A DNA stretch of 64,000 nt from a bacterium (lineage in GTDB: Bacteria > Verrucomicrobiota > Verrucomicrobiia > Verrucomicrobiales > Akkermansiaceae). Each line of letters starts with the position of its first letter. The stretch's first letter is position 1. The DNA is taken from assembly GCA_018222765.1 (NCBI GenBank), contig JAAEZT010000005.1, positions 1 to 64,000 on the forward strand, read 5' to 3'. The translations under genes were made by a program, and so were the position numbers. The notes below the pieces were generated by a model. That model ran no database searches and was not told where the DNA came from. It saw nothing but the letters and a program-made list of their open reading frames with translations. Shown piece after piece: positions 49,369-57,943 of this stretch.

Positions 49369-50316
49369 TTACGATGTGGCCAGTTTCCAGGCGTCGCCAA
49401 AGTAAGAGGGTTTGCTGTCGGAAACGTAGTGCTGGAGAATGCTGCCTTTATTCAGGACGGTGTCGCGATCAGGAAAGGTGATGTAGCTTTCGGCTGGCAT
49501 GACGCGGTGAGATTGCGTGGAAGCCATCATGGCGACGAGTGCTTGCTCGAGGTAGTAGGATGTGCCTTCGGCTTCGAGGAGAGAGGCGCTCCAGTGCTCA
49601 AGTTTTTCCCAGTCTATCGAATCACTGGAGCTTCCGCAGACGCCGACGTTGAGGAGTTTGGGGATGGTGGCTCCGGTGAGCTTTTCCATTAAGGGACGGG
49701 AGTAACCGTAGGATTCCTCGCAGTCGGTCATGAGGCAAAGTTCGTCGCTGCCTCTCTGATCCCACCAGTCGAGCATTTCGGTGGGTTCGGCAAAGAAGAG
49801 CATGTCGGAATCGAGAACGAGTTTGGTTCCTTCCGAGCCGAGATGAATGTCGGTAAGTTTGCGAATGTTTACGTAATCGATCCAGCGTTGGCGGAGGACC
49901 GGGAACTTGTCGATCGGGAGAAGGCTTTCCACTTTGTCGGTGATCTCCTCTTTTCTTACCGTGGCGCCCTCAGGGAACAGGCGGCGGATTCCTTCTTCGT
50001 GTTTGTTGCTGAGAGTTCCGTCGTCGACGAGGGAGACTGAGATTTTGCGTCCGCTTTGGTGGGCGAGGGTCCAGGCGCAGAAAGCGCTTTGATACCAAAA
50101 GCCTTTTCCGGTGAGAAACCAGATTTCGAGAGGGGGCTCGGAGGAGGTGGCTTCGACTGGTTTGAGATCCCAGGCGCCTTTTTCCATTTCGCGTTTCCAG
50201 GCATCGAGGCGGAAGTAGGCCTTGGGACCCCAGCGTGCCATGCGGGCCAATTCCTCTTTGGGACGGCGATAAAGCCTGGTCTTGGTCTGACTGAGAAAGT
50301 TGCGAAATGTGGACAT
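49369..50316 (-). CDS. putative GT-A-fold glycosyltransferase, unassigned family
   Basis: 315 residues. LEIWFLTGKGFWYQSAFCAW opens the nucleotide-sugar domain, and KISVSLVDDGTLSNKHEEGI and TKLVLDSDMLFFAEPTEML give a DxD motif in the position of GT8/GT-A enzymes. A late GTSYYLEQALVAMMAS segment may hold the catalytic acid. Not clearly GT2 or GT8 by eye. Similar proteins occur in polysaccharide clusters of Planctomycetota, as I recall. In frame with neighbours' spacing (4-6 bases). Confidence 0.65.
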   Translation of the reverse strand: MSTFRNFLSQTKTRLYRRPKEELARMARWGPKAYFRLDAWKREMEKGAWDLKPVEATSSEPPLEIWFLTGKGFWYQSAFCAWTLAHQSGRKISVSLVDDGTLSNKHEEGIRRLFPEGATVRKEEITDKVESLLPIDKFPVLRQRWIDYVNIRKLTDIHLGSEGTKLVLDSDMLFFAEPTEMLDWWDQRGSDELCLMTDCEESYGYSRPLMEKLTGATIPKLLNVGVCGSSSDSIDWEKLEHWSASLLEAEGTSYYLEQALVAMMASTQSHRVMPAESYITFPDRDTVLNKGSILQHYVSDSKPSYFGDAWKLATS

Positions 50317-50322
50317 GGAAAG

Positions 50323-51252
50323 TTACTTATTGGCGAGTGAAGCCTGGCCTTCGAATTGGCCGCAGGCGCCATGCCATCGGATGCTGGCGCCAGGGCTGCT
50401 CCTAGGTTTGAGTTTAAAGTAGGCTTTAAGCTTGCGGAGTTTGACTGTCCACGGGGGGATGGCGGGCCAGGGCCGGATGCCGTGAATGTCGAGAACGCGA
50501 ATGTAATCGCGGAAGCTGACGCGCTTGATGTTTTGTTGATATTCCAAAGTGAGGCGTTCGGGAGGAATTAGGTGGGTTAGTTTGAGTTTTGGAAAGTATC
50601 CCACGCTCCAACCATTACGAAGAATGACGAGGTTGATATCGTTGTCTTCGCCTGAGGTCAGGGCGTCTCCGGTGCGGCCCAAGGCGAGGCGGGACTTGTC
50701 ACCGCTTACGGCCTTGGCCCATTTTTTAATCGCTTCGGTGCGTGTAACCATGCCGGCTCCGATCGGAGCAAAATCGGGGTAGGTGGGATTTTCCGTGTCC
50801 CATACTGTCATGATCATACTGTTGCCGAGATCACGGCAGCCGATCGGTGCAAGGCCGGGTTCGAACCACTCGGGGGGCTCTTCCTGATATTCAGGAATGG
50901 CAGGGCCACCTATGGAGCCGAGCTGGGGATGGGTCTTGAAAATCTCGAGAGCTTCAGCGAGGTAGTTGGGTTCGAGAATGTTGTCATCGTCGACCCAGAG
51001 AATAAATTCGGTGTCGACTTCCTTGATTGCACGCAGGCGGGCGTGGGTGAGTCCGAGATTCCTTTCCCGAACGACGCGGGCATTTTCGAGATAGGTCAGG
51101 CATTTTTGATCGGGAGGTCTGGTGCTGGCGTTATCAATGATTAGGAGCTGCCATTCCTTGTTGTCGAGGGTTTGCTTCTCCAGTCCTTGAACCGTTCTTT
51201 CGAAGAACTTGGGGTTTGGATTGTAGGTGGGAATGACGACCGTGATTTTCAT
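50323..51252 (-). CDS. glycosyltransferase family 2
   Basis: 309 residues. KITVVIPTYNPNPKFFERTV, LLIIDNASTRPPDQKCL, and the DxD motif FILWVDDDNILEPNYLAEAL. The acidic catalytic region is GRTGDALTSGEDNDINLVIL, where ED is the usual GT2 catalytic pair. Overlaps the upstream GT4 gene by ATGA. The C-terminal tail, LKLKPRSSPGASIRWHG, is basic. Confidence 0.88.
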   Translation of the reverse strand: MKITVVIPTYNPNPKFFERTVQGLEKQTLDNKEWQLLIIDNASTRPPDQKCLTYLENARVVRERNLGLTHARLRAIKEVDTEFILWVDDDNILEPNYLAEALEIFKTHPQLGSIGGPAIPEYQEEPPEWFEPGLAPIGCRDLGNSMIMTVWDTENPTYPDFAPIGAGMVTRTEAIKKWAKAVSGDKSRLALGRTGDALTSGEDNDINLVILRNGWSVGYFPKLKLTHLIPPERLTLEYQQNIKRVSFRDYIRVLDIHGIRPWPAIPPWTVKLRKLKAYFKLKPRSSPGASIRWHGACGQFEGQASLANK

Positions 51253-52466
51253 GCGTTGCGTTTTTTGGCGGCGGAGATGGCTCGCTCGTATGAGGCGATT
51301 TGAAGAGGGAGGATACCTTCGTGACTGAGGAAATCGAGCACGCGTTGCCGACCATTTTTGGCAAGTGTTGTCACGCGTTCCGGCCGGTTGATGAGATTGA
51401 GGACGGCCTTGGCAAGGGCGTGGGGGTTTTTGGGCGGCACGAGAATGCCGCTTTCACCATTGACGATAATTTCGGCCATCCCTCCCGAGGAAGATCCGAT
51501 GACAGCGCGGGCGGCGGACATGGATTCGGGGCAGACGAGGCCAAAGCTTTCCCAGCGGCTGGGGAAGAGCATGATGTCGCATTTCTTAAGCTCGTTAGCG
51601 AGCTGCTCTTTGCCGATGGCGCCAACGAAGTCGATGGCGTGGAGTGAGGAGGCGAAGTTTTTTCGGATCCAAGTCTCCATGTCGCTCTGCTTGTAATTCC
51701 AGGTTGGACCGATGAAACGAAAGCGGGTTTCCGGAGCTTTGCGCAGGATGGAGGGAATGGCGCGAGCCATTTCCAGGACTCCTTTGCGAGGTTCGAGGCG
51801 ACCGAGAAAGCCGATGGTCTTTGCTTCGGTCGCGGGTTCGAGCGAGAGAAGTTCAGCCGAGGGTGTCATGGGAAGGGGGAAGAAGGAGATTTTTTCTCTG
51901 TCGAGAAACCAATCTTCAGCGAGGCGATTTCCAATGGCTGAGCTGGGAGCCGCGATCTCGTCGGCTTTTCGGGTCCAGAGACATTCGGGATCGGACTCGG
52001 GCTCGAAAGGTGGTTTTTCGAGGAAGGCCAGTCTTCCTTTGCGAAGGCAGCCGAGAGTGAAGTGGAGCTTTTCCAGAAGCGTGGGTTCCTCCCAGCCGAT
52101 TTGAGCGAGGAGATACTCCGGAGTATGGAGTTTGACGACGCGGGGAAGGTCGGGGAATTTTTTGGCAATCTCTTGTCCCTCCATTCCGAGTTCGGGGCTT
52201 TCAAGAACGTCGAAGGGAGCATCCTTATGGCATCGTGAGAAGGTCGGAACGATGGTTTTTCGGAATGCTGCCCGGTTATCGGCATCGAAGCGATGAACTT
52301 TGATGCCAAATTTTTCAGCAGGTTCGGGGCCTTTCTTTCCAGCGGAAAAAACTTCGACCTCGTGACCGCCTTGAGCGAGCATGGTGGCAGCTTCCCACGC
52401 GTAGGTGCCGATGCCTCCAATGGCGATGGCCGGCGGAAATTCAAAGCTGACGAGTGCAATTCTCAT
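51249..52466 (-). CDS. glycosyltransferase family 4
   Basis: 405 residues. RIALVSFEFPPAIAIGGIGT with the GT4 Gly loop GGIGTYAWEAA. The donor half has KTIGFLGRLEPRKGVLEMAR, and the SRWESFGLVCPESMSAARAV stretch holds the E-x7-E region. Nine bases after the stop of the ABC ATPase gene. Probably one of the first glycosyltransferases in the transcript after the exporter genes. Confidence 0.88.
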   Translation of the reverse strand: MRIALVSFEFPPAIAIGGIGTYAWEAATMLAQGGHEVEVFSAGKKGPEPAEKFGIKVHRFDADNRAAFRKTIVPTFSRCHKDAPFDVLESPELGMEGQEIAKKFPDLPRVVKLHTPEYLLAQIGWEEPTLLEKLHFTLGCLRKGRLAFLEKPPFEPESDPECLWTRKADEIAAPSSAIGNRLAEDWFLDREKISFFPLPMTPSAELLSLEPATEAKTIGFLGRLEPRKGVLEMARAIPSILRKAPETRFRFIGPTWNYKQSDMETWIRKNFASSLHAIDFVGAIGKEQLANELKKCDIMLFPSRWESFGLVCPESMSAARAVIGSSSGGMAEIIVNGESGILVPPKNPHALAKAVLNLINRPERVTTLAKNGRQRVLDFLSHEGILPLQIASYERAISAAKKRNA

Positions 52467-52475
52467 TCCCCGGGG

Positions 52476-53720
52476 TTACACTTTTTCCAGATCAAGTGTG
52501 AAGGCTCCGTGGCCCCATGATTGGGCGATACGATAAGAGTGGATGGCCTGAGGTGGAGCCTGAAAATCGAAGGAAAGCTTTTGCCAAATTTCGTCGAAGA
52601 CCTCGACGCCAGGTATGTTGAGCCGGAGGGCGGCGGTGTAGCTGCCGGTGGCGAGGTTGTGAGCGGGGAAGCGCCAGATGTGCTCGTCCGTTCCGGCGGG
52701 AAGCTTGATGGGGTCGACCGAGCCGAGAAGCCCGAGGGCAATTCCTTCACCGGCGGCATTGAAGAGGTGGACTTCGAAAGCCAGGTTCTTGGACTTTTCG
52801 TTGGTGATCTTGGTGCGAATTTCGACGATGGGATTTTGAGACTCCTCACCTTCCACGGAAATGCGGGCCTCTTCGAAATAGCAATCGGTTTTGGGTGAGG
52901 CCTCACGTTTCCAGAAGGTGTCGCTGGGTGCCTCGAGATACTTGGCGACTGACTCAGCAGAAGGTCCCACGGTGTCGATTTGGCCTCCTTTGAGGACAAT
53001 GCATCGTTGGCAGATTGTCTGGATCACCGAGAGGTTGTGGCTCACGAAGAGAACGGTGCGGCCGCCTTCCTTGGAAATGGACTTCATTTTGCCGAGACAT
53101 TTCTTTTGGAAGCTGGCATCACCCACGGCGAGGACTTCGTCGACAATAAGGATTTCCGGTTCGAGGTGGGCAGCGACGGCGAAAGCGAGGCGGACATACA
53201 TTCCGGAGGAATATCGCTTGACCGGAGTGTCGAGGAATTTTTCGACTCCGGCGAAGTCGACGATCTCATCGAACTTCTGTCGGATTTCCTTTTTGGTCAT
53301 GCCGAGGATGGCTCCGTTGAGGAAAATGTTTTCGCGGCCGGTGAGTTCGGGGTGAAAGCCGGTGCCGACTTCGAGGAGAGAGGCGACGCGGCCGTTGAGA
53401 GTGATGCGACCTTCGGTGGGTTCGGTAATGCGGGAGAGGACTTTGAGGAGGGTGCTCTTGCCGGCTCCGTTGTGTCCGATGATGCCAAGGACCTCGCCTT
53501 CCGAGACATCGAAGGAGATATCCCTGAGGGCCCAGAATTCCTCGACTTCATCGCCCATGAGAATCTGGCGGCCTTTCGCCATGTCGACGGCCTTGCGGAC
53601 GAAGTTTTTTCCGCTGCGGACGATGGTGTCACGGAACGATTGATATTGTTCGCGTTCGCTTTGGTGGCCGACGAGGTAACGCTTGGCCAGTCCGTCGACT
53701 TTGATGATGGGCTCGGACAT
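52476..53720 (-). CDS. wzt: polysaccharide ABC exporter ATP-binding protein with carbohydrate-binding C-terminus (Wzt)
   Basis: 414 residues. Walker A GIIGHNGAGKSTLLKVLSR at about residue 80, ABC signature VKRYSSGMYVRLAFAVA, Walker B PEILIVDEVLAVGD, then the H-loop FVSHN. Residues from about 265 form a beta-sandwich (EIRTKITNEKSKNLAFEVHL, LATGSYTAALRLNI) of the Wzt C-terminal type, which in Escherichia coli O8/O9a reads the glycan's terminal modification before export. Couples ATP hydrolysis to export with the permease encoded next upstream (stop-start overlap TAATG). Confidence 0.93.
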   Translation of the reverse strand: MSEPIIKVDGLAKRYLVGHQSEREQYQSFRDTIVRSGKNFVRKAVDMAKGRQILMGDEVEEFWALRDISFDVSEGEVLGIIGHNGAGKSTLLKVLSRITEPTEGRITLNGRVASLLEVGTGFHPELTGRENIFLNGAILGMTKKEIRQKFDEIVDFAGVEKFLDTPVKRYSSGMYVRLAFAVAAHLEPEILIVDEVLAVGDASFQKKCLGKMKSISKEGGRTVLFVSHNLSVIQTICQRCIVLKGGQIDTVGPSAESVAKYLEAPSDTFWKREASPKTDCYFEEARISVEGEESQNPIVEIRTKITNEKSKNLAFEVHLFNAAGEGIALGLLGSVDPIKLPAGTDEHIWRFPAHNLATGSYTAALRLNIPGVEVFDEIWQKLSFDFQAPPQAIHSYRIAQSWGHGAFTLDLEKV

Positions 53721-54550
53721 TAGATCAGGTCGGCGAAGGTTTTTTCCATTTTCCGGAATTGTCGGATGCCCAGCCAGAGCAGGAAAATGGTAACGCCGAT
53801 TCCGATGAGGAAGGCGGGCTCAAGGAATGGGGGAGGGCCGCCGAGGATGCACCACCTGAAGCCGTCGATGACGCCGACCATGGGATTCATGTTGTAGACG
53901 AAGTGAAGATTCTCCGGGATTTTAGCGAGGATGACTTCCTTGGTAAATCCGACCGGAGTAAGATAGAGTCCGAATTGAATGATGAAAGGAATGACGTAAC
54001 GGAAGTCGCGATACTTGACGTTGAGGGAAGTGATCCAAAGCCCCGGGCCGAGTGAGGTCAGAAAGCAAAGCGCGACGAATACCGGGATGAAAATGATCTG
54101 CCACGGCGGCACGAATTGGTAGATAACCATCATACCCAAGAGAAGAACAAAGCTGATGGCGAAGTCGACAAAGGCGACCACGATGGTGGCGGTGGGGACA
54201 ATGAGGCGGGGGAAGTAAACCTTGGAGATCAGGTTGGCGTTTGTGGTGAGGGAATTCGAAGAGTCGGTCAGCGCGGTGGAGAAAAACTGCCACGGGAGAA
54301 GTCCTGCAAAAACCATGAGGGCGTAAGGAGCGGTGCCATGGCTTTTAAGATTCGCGACCGTGCCAAAGACGAAGGTGAACACGAGCATGGTGAGGACTGG
54401 CCGAACGACGGCCCAAGCAACTCCGATGACAGTTTGTTTGTATCGAACCGAGAGGTCGCGCCAGGCGAGGACCTGGAAAAGTTCCCGGTAGCGCCAGAGA
54501 TCGCGCCAGTAGTTTTTTTCAGCCCGTCCGGCTTCAAGGATAGTTTGCAT
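53720..54550 (-). CDS. wzm: polysaccharide ABC exporter permease (Wzm)
   Basis: 276 residues with six membrane helices of the ABC-2 type (TMLVFTFVFGTVANL, ALMVFAGLLPWQFFSTALTD, TIVVAFVDFAISFVLLLGMM). The ABC-2 signature is YNMNPMVGVIDGFRWCILGG. An N-terminal amphipathic part, WRDLWRYRELFQVLAWRDL, is the usual Wzm gate helix. Forms the channel with Wzt and carries lipid-linked polysaccharide to the periplasm. 133 bases of non-coding sequence separate it from the upstream autokinase gene. Confidence 0.93.
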   Translation of the reverse strand: MQTILEAGRAEKNYWRDLWRYRELFQVLAWRDLSVRYKQTVIGVAWAVVRPVLTMLVFTFVFGTVANLKSHGTAPYALMVFAGLLPWQFFSTALTDSSNSLTTNANLISKVYFPRLIVPTATIVVAFVDFAISFVLLLGMMVIYQFVPPWQIIFIPVFVALCFLTSLGPGLWITSLNVKYRDFRYVIPFIIQFGLYLTPVGFTKEVILAKIPENLHFVYNMNPMVGVIDGFRWCILGGPPPFLEPAFLIGIGVTIFLLWLGIRQFRKMEKTFADLI

Positions 54551-54683
54551 GTCTGCGAAATGAAGTTTGGCGAGCCAAGGAAGGGACCATCATTGATCAC
54601 TCTGGGGAGACTATCATCAAAACTTGAGTATTGTGAATCCAATAATGAGGGAGAAGTCGTGCTTTCTTCGAAAGCTCAACGAG

Positions 54684-56753
54684 TTAGGCGTCGTCGCCAT
54701 AGTGGCCGTAGCCGTAGCCGTAGCCATACTTGCCGCCCTGGAGGCGGTTTTCGGTAAAGTCGTTGAGGATGACTCCGGATGAAGAAATGCCATCGTCTCT
54801 GAGCATATCGAGGGCGCTCTGAATACTTTTCACCGGAGTGTGGTCAGCGCGGATTACCAGGGCGAGGTTATCGACCAGCGGAGCGAGGATTCGGGTATCC
54901 GGCACTGGAAGCAGCGGTGCACTATCAATCACGATGTGATCAAAGTTGGCGGCGAACATTCCGATAAGTGCTCTCAGGCGTCCTGGCTCGAGAAGCTCGC
55001 CCGGGTTTGGTGACTTTGGTCCGGAATAGATTACCGAGAGAGTGTCGAGACCGGGGTAGACAGTGATGGCCTGATTGGCGGCAGCGGTTCCATTGAGAAC
55101 GTTCACGATGCCGGGTCGGGCGGCGCGTTCCTCGTTGAAGATCTTGTGGACGGCCGGTTTGCGAAGGTCGAAGTCGATGAGGAGGGTTCGGGTTCCCTGT
55201 TTGGCGTAGGCCAGGGCGAGGTTGGCGGCACAAAAAGTTTTACCTTCACCGGGGATGGAGGAGGTAATCATGGTGATCTTCCGCTGGTTGGCATCCCCAA
55301 GAAGAGAGATCGAGGCGCGGAGAACGCGGAACATTTCCGAGTGAACGAAATCGGTTTTCCATCCAGGCACGGCCAGGGTGGGGGAGATGTGTTTCATTGA
55401 GACCGGCAGATCGCGAATGCTTTCCATTTTTTTGAGAAGTTCTTCCTCGGGGGGAAGTTTCTGAACCGCCGAGAGGATTGAAATTCCGAAGGTTTGTTCG
55501 ACATCGGCAACCCCGTGGATCTTGTTGTCAACGAACTGGAACATGAAGGCAAGAGCGAGCCCGCCGCAAAGTCCAAGCAAGGTGTTTTTTACCATGATCT
55601 TTTTTCGGTTGGGGGAGAAGGGAACCCAAGCCCGGGGAGCATCTTCGTGCTTGATGACTTCCGCCTCAACTCCTTCGGCATCTGTTTTGAGAACCCCGAC
55701 CCTGGAGAGGAGGGTGTTGTATAGTTCGTTTTTGGTTTCGACACTGTTAGTCAGGAGAGAAGCACGGAGCTTCATTGCGTTTCGGAGGTCCTTGAAGTTT
55801 TCTTCATTTTCGATGTCGTCAATTTGATCTTGGAAGCCCCGCCAGTAATCGGTTTCAAGATCACTGGAAAGAACGTCCTTCATCGCGCTGAGAAGGATTT
55901 TTGTTTTGAGGTTAATTTGGTCGGTTCCGGAAATGATTTTGGGATGTTTAAGGCCGTAGCGAATGGAGAGGTCTTGAATGGCTTTCTCGGCAACAGCCAT
56001 TTCTTTTTCGGCCTCGAGAGCTGGGGTGTAGGTCCCGGCGCGTCGGCGGGCGGTTTCGAGCTCCGATTCTCTTTCTTTAGCTGCTGCCAGAAGGTGTTGC
56101 AGGTCTGATTTTTTGCCTTCTTCATTGACGCCCTCTCTGATGTTGATGAATTGCTGAATAATTTGATTAGCAATTACTTGCGCGACGTCAGGGTCGGTGT
56201 GAGTGACTGAAATATCAATCAGACGGGTGCCGCGGCGGACCTCCGAGCTGGTCCATCCGCTGATGATACCGGCAAGTTCTTCCGGCTCCGGTGTGTCTAC
56301 AAAGACCTTTTTCTCCTCGGCTTTCTTGGCTGTGAAAACCCCCATGATACTGGGTGCTTCGGGTGGAATTAGGTTGGCCAAATTACGGACAGTGGGGTCG
56401 CTGGCGACGGCGAGGAAGAGTTCGGTCCGGTCGAAATCACTTCGGATGTCCTCTGCTGCTTCACGACTTTGGAGGTCGATATCGTCGGATTCGCTAGAAT
56501 TACCCATGGAGCCGGAGTTTTGGCTTTTGACTCGAACGGTGGCGGTGGAGCGATACTCCGGCACGCTCATCCGGATGGTGATCACTCCGAGGACGACACC
56601 CAGAAGGCTGCCGATAAGAATCCAATGCCAGCGCGCGATCAGGCGGGGGAGAAGATAGGCAAGGTCGAACATACCCGGAGACTTTTTAATCGCCGCCTGG
56701 GGTTCGTCGTAATAGGAGTCGACGGATTCTGGGGTGCTACGAAGTTTGGCCAT
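54684..56753 (-). CDS. Wzc-type polysaccharide co-polymerase with tyrosine autokinase domain
   Basis: 689 residues from ATG 56751-56753; an in-frame ATG at 56816 overlaps the Wza gene. An N-terminal helix (WHWILIGSLLGVVLGVITIR) and a second one (TLLGLCGGLALAFMFQFVD) flank the Wzz-type periplasmic coiled-coil domain. The kinase domain has Walker A ITSSIPGEGKTFCAANLA at about residue 500, Walker A' LLIDFDLRKPAVHKIF and Walker B HIVIDSAPLLPVPD. The tyrosine cluster at the C-terminus is GGKYGYGYGYGHYGDDA, six Tyr in a Gly-rich tail, the usual autophosphorylation site. Controls chain length and secretion with Wza. Confidence 0.93.
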   Translation of the reverse strand: MAKLRSTPESVDSYYDEPQAAIKKSPGMFDLAYLLPRLIARWHWILIGSLLGVVLGVITIRMSVPEYRSTATVRVKSQNSGSMGNSSESDDIDLQSREAAEDIRSDFDRTELFLAVASDPTVRNLANLIPPEAPSIMGVFTAKKAEEKKVFVDTPEPEELAGIISGWTSSEVRRGTRLIDISVTHTDPDVAQVIANQIIQQFINIREGVNEEGKKSDLQHLLAAAKERESELETARRRAGTYTPALEAEKEMAVAEKAIQDLSIRYGLKHPKIISGTDQINLKTKILLSAMKDVLSSDLETDYWRGFQDQIDDIENEENFKDLRNAMKLRASLLTNSVETKNELYNTLLSRVGVLKTDAEGVEAEVIKHEDAPRAWVPFSPNRKKIMVKNTLLGLCGGLALAFMFQFVDNKIHGVADVEQTFGISILSAVQKLPPEEELLKKMESIRDLPVSMKHISPTLAVPGWKTDFVHSEMFRVLRASISLLGDANQRKITMITSSIPGEGKTFCAANLALAYAKQGTRTLLIDFDLRKPAVHKIFNEERAARPGIVNVLNGTAAANQAITVYPGLDTLSVIYSGPKSPNPGELLEPGRLRALIGMFAANFDHIVIDSAPLLPVPDTRILAPLVDNLALVIRADHTPVKSIQSALDMLRDDGISSSGVILNDFTENRLQGGKYGYGYGYGHYGDDA

Positions 56754-56790
56754 GGTCTTGAGAGGGTGTGATTCTGGAGGAAAGGGTGTC

Positions 56791-57921
56791 TTAGAAGAGG
56801 CGTTCTCCGACGACAACGATATCGCCTGCTTCTAAGGAAAACATTTTTTGTTTACCCTCAAGCATGGCGCGAACGTCGGCTTTGTAGGTAGTGGGCTTGC
56901 CGTTCACGGTGCGAAGAATGGAGACTTTTCTGAGATCGGCGATCTGGGTTTTTCCTCCGGCGAGGGTGAGGGCGGTTGCGATGTTGAGGTTACCGTTGGT
57001 GGCAAAAGGAACTTGGCCGGGAGTGTTGACCTGTCCGGTGACGGTGACGAATTTTCCGATGTAGGGATTGGGAGGGACCTTGAGGACGTCACCTGGTGCT
57101 AATTTCGTTTTGGAACCGGCATTGAGGTAGAGGGTTTTTCCGTCTCGTTGAATGGTGATGCCCGGTGCATGGGCGGTGGTTTTTGTCCCCCCGCAACGGC
57201 CGATGGCAATGCCGACTGTCAACGGTGAGTCGAGAGGGAAGGGGATATCCATGGGGCTGTGGACTTCCCCCATGACGAGGACAGATTTGTTGGCGTGGGG
57301 ATGAATGCGGACATCAATGTTGTCGTTATTCAGGAGAAGAACGGGGTCAGCTCCAGGCTCAGAAAGGGCGTCGAAATGATAGACTTGGCGATCTTTTCCT
57401 CGAGTAACAACAATTTTAGATTTATCGGCCTCCTCGCTCAGGCCGCCAGCTCGTAAGATGGCACCCAGAATGTCGAGTGTTCCTCCCTGGGGAATCGCGA
57501 TTTGTCCCATCGAGACAACTGCACCACTGACACTGACTCGTTCGTCGGCCGCTGTGATGAGATCAAGAGTGACTTTAGGTTTTTTGAGGTAGTCCGGCTT
57601 AAATGCGTTCTCAATTTTTGCTGCGGCTTCAGCGAGGGTCAATCCATTGAGGTTGATTGACTCGATGAGAAGGAAGGAGGCTTCTCCGGTTGGGGTCAGA
57701 GTGGTTGTCTTATTCAGCTCTTCTTCTTCATAGACGATGAGTTGTATCTCGTCTCCGCCTCTGAGACGATAGTTGCTGGAGGGCTTGAATTTGGTTGCTG
57801 GCTCAGCTTCCGTAGTTGCCACCTTTTTATCCTCAACGGGTCCGTCCGTTTCTTTCTGTGCTGATACTGAAGTAATGGACAGGCCCAGAAGAGCCAGAAA
57901 GTGAATAAGGTGGATTTTCAC
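56791..57921 (-). CDS. polysaccharide export outer-membrane protein (Wza-like)
   Basis: 376 residues. A signal peptide (IHFLALLGLSITSVSA) is followed by the poly-export domain starting YRLRGGDEIQLIVYEEEELN with LTLAEAAAKIENAFKPDYLK. SLBB repeats follow (VSVSGAVVSMGQIAIPQGGT, VLVMGEVHSPMDIPF, VTVTGQVNTPGQVPF). No lipobox Cys is visible at the signal cleavage site, unlike Escherichia coli Wza. Periplasm-spanning and outer-membrane channel subunit that works with the autokinase gene just downstream. Confidence 0.9.
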   Translation of the reverse strand: MKIHLIHFLALLGLSITSVSAQKETDGPVEDKKVATTEAEPATKFKPSSNYRLRGGDEIQLIVYEEEELNKTTTLTPTGEASFLLIESINLNGLTLAEAAAKIENAFKPDYLKKPKVTLDLITAADERVSVSGAVVSMGQIAIPQGGTLDILGAILRAGGLSEEADKSKIVVTRGKDRQVYHFDALSEPGADPVLLLNNDNIDVRIHPHANKSVLVMGEVHSPMDIPFPLDSPLTVGIAIGRCGGTKTTAHAPGITIQRDGKTLYLNAGSKTKLAPGDVLKVPPNPYIGKFVTVTGQVNTPGQVPFATNGNLNIATALTLAGGKTQIADLRKVSILRTVNGKPTTYKADVRAMLEGKQKMFSLEAGDIVVVGERLF

Positions 57922-57943
57922 GATAGGAAGGAATGTTTATGGT

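Noticed and set aside
50855-50875. GGGTTCGAACC resembling a tRNA T-arm
   Set aside because: It lies inside the reading frame of a glycosyltransferase gene and no acceptor or anticodon arm is present around it.
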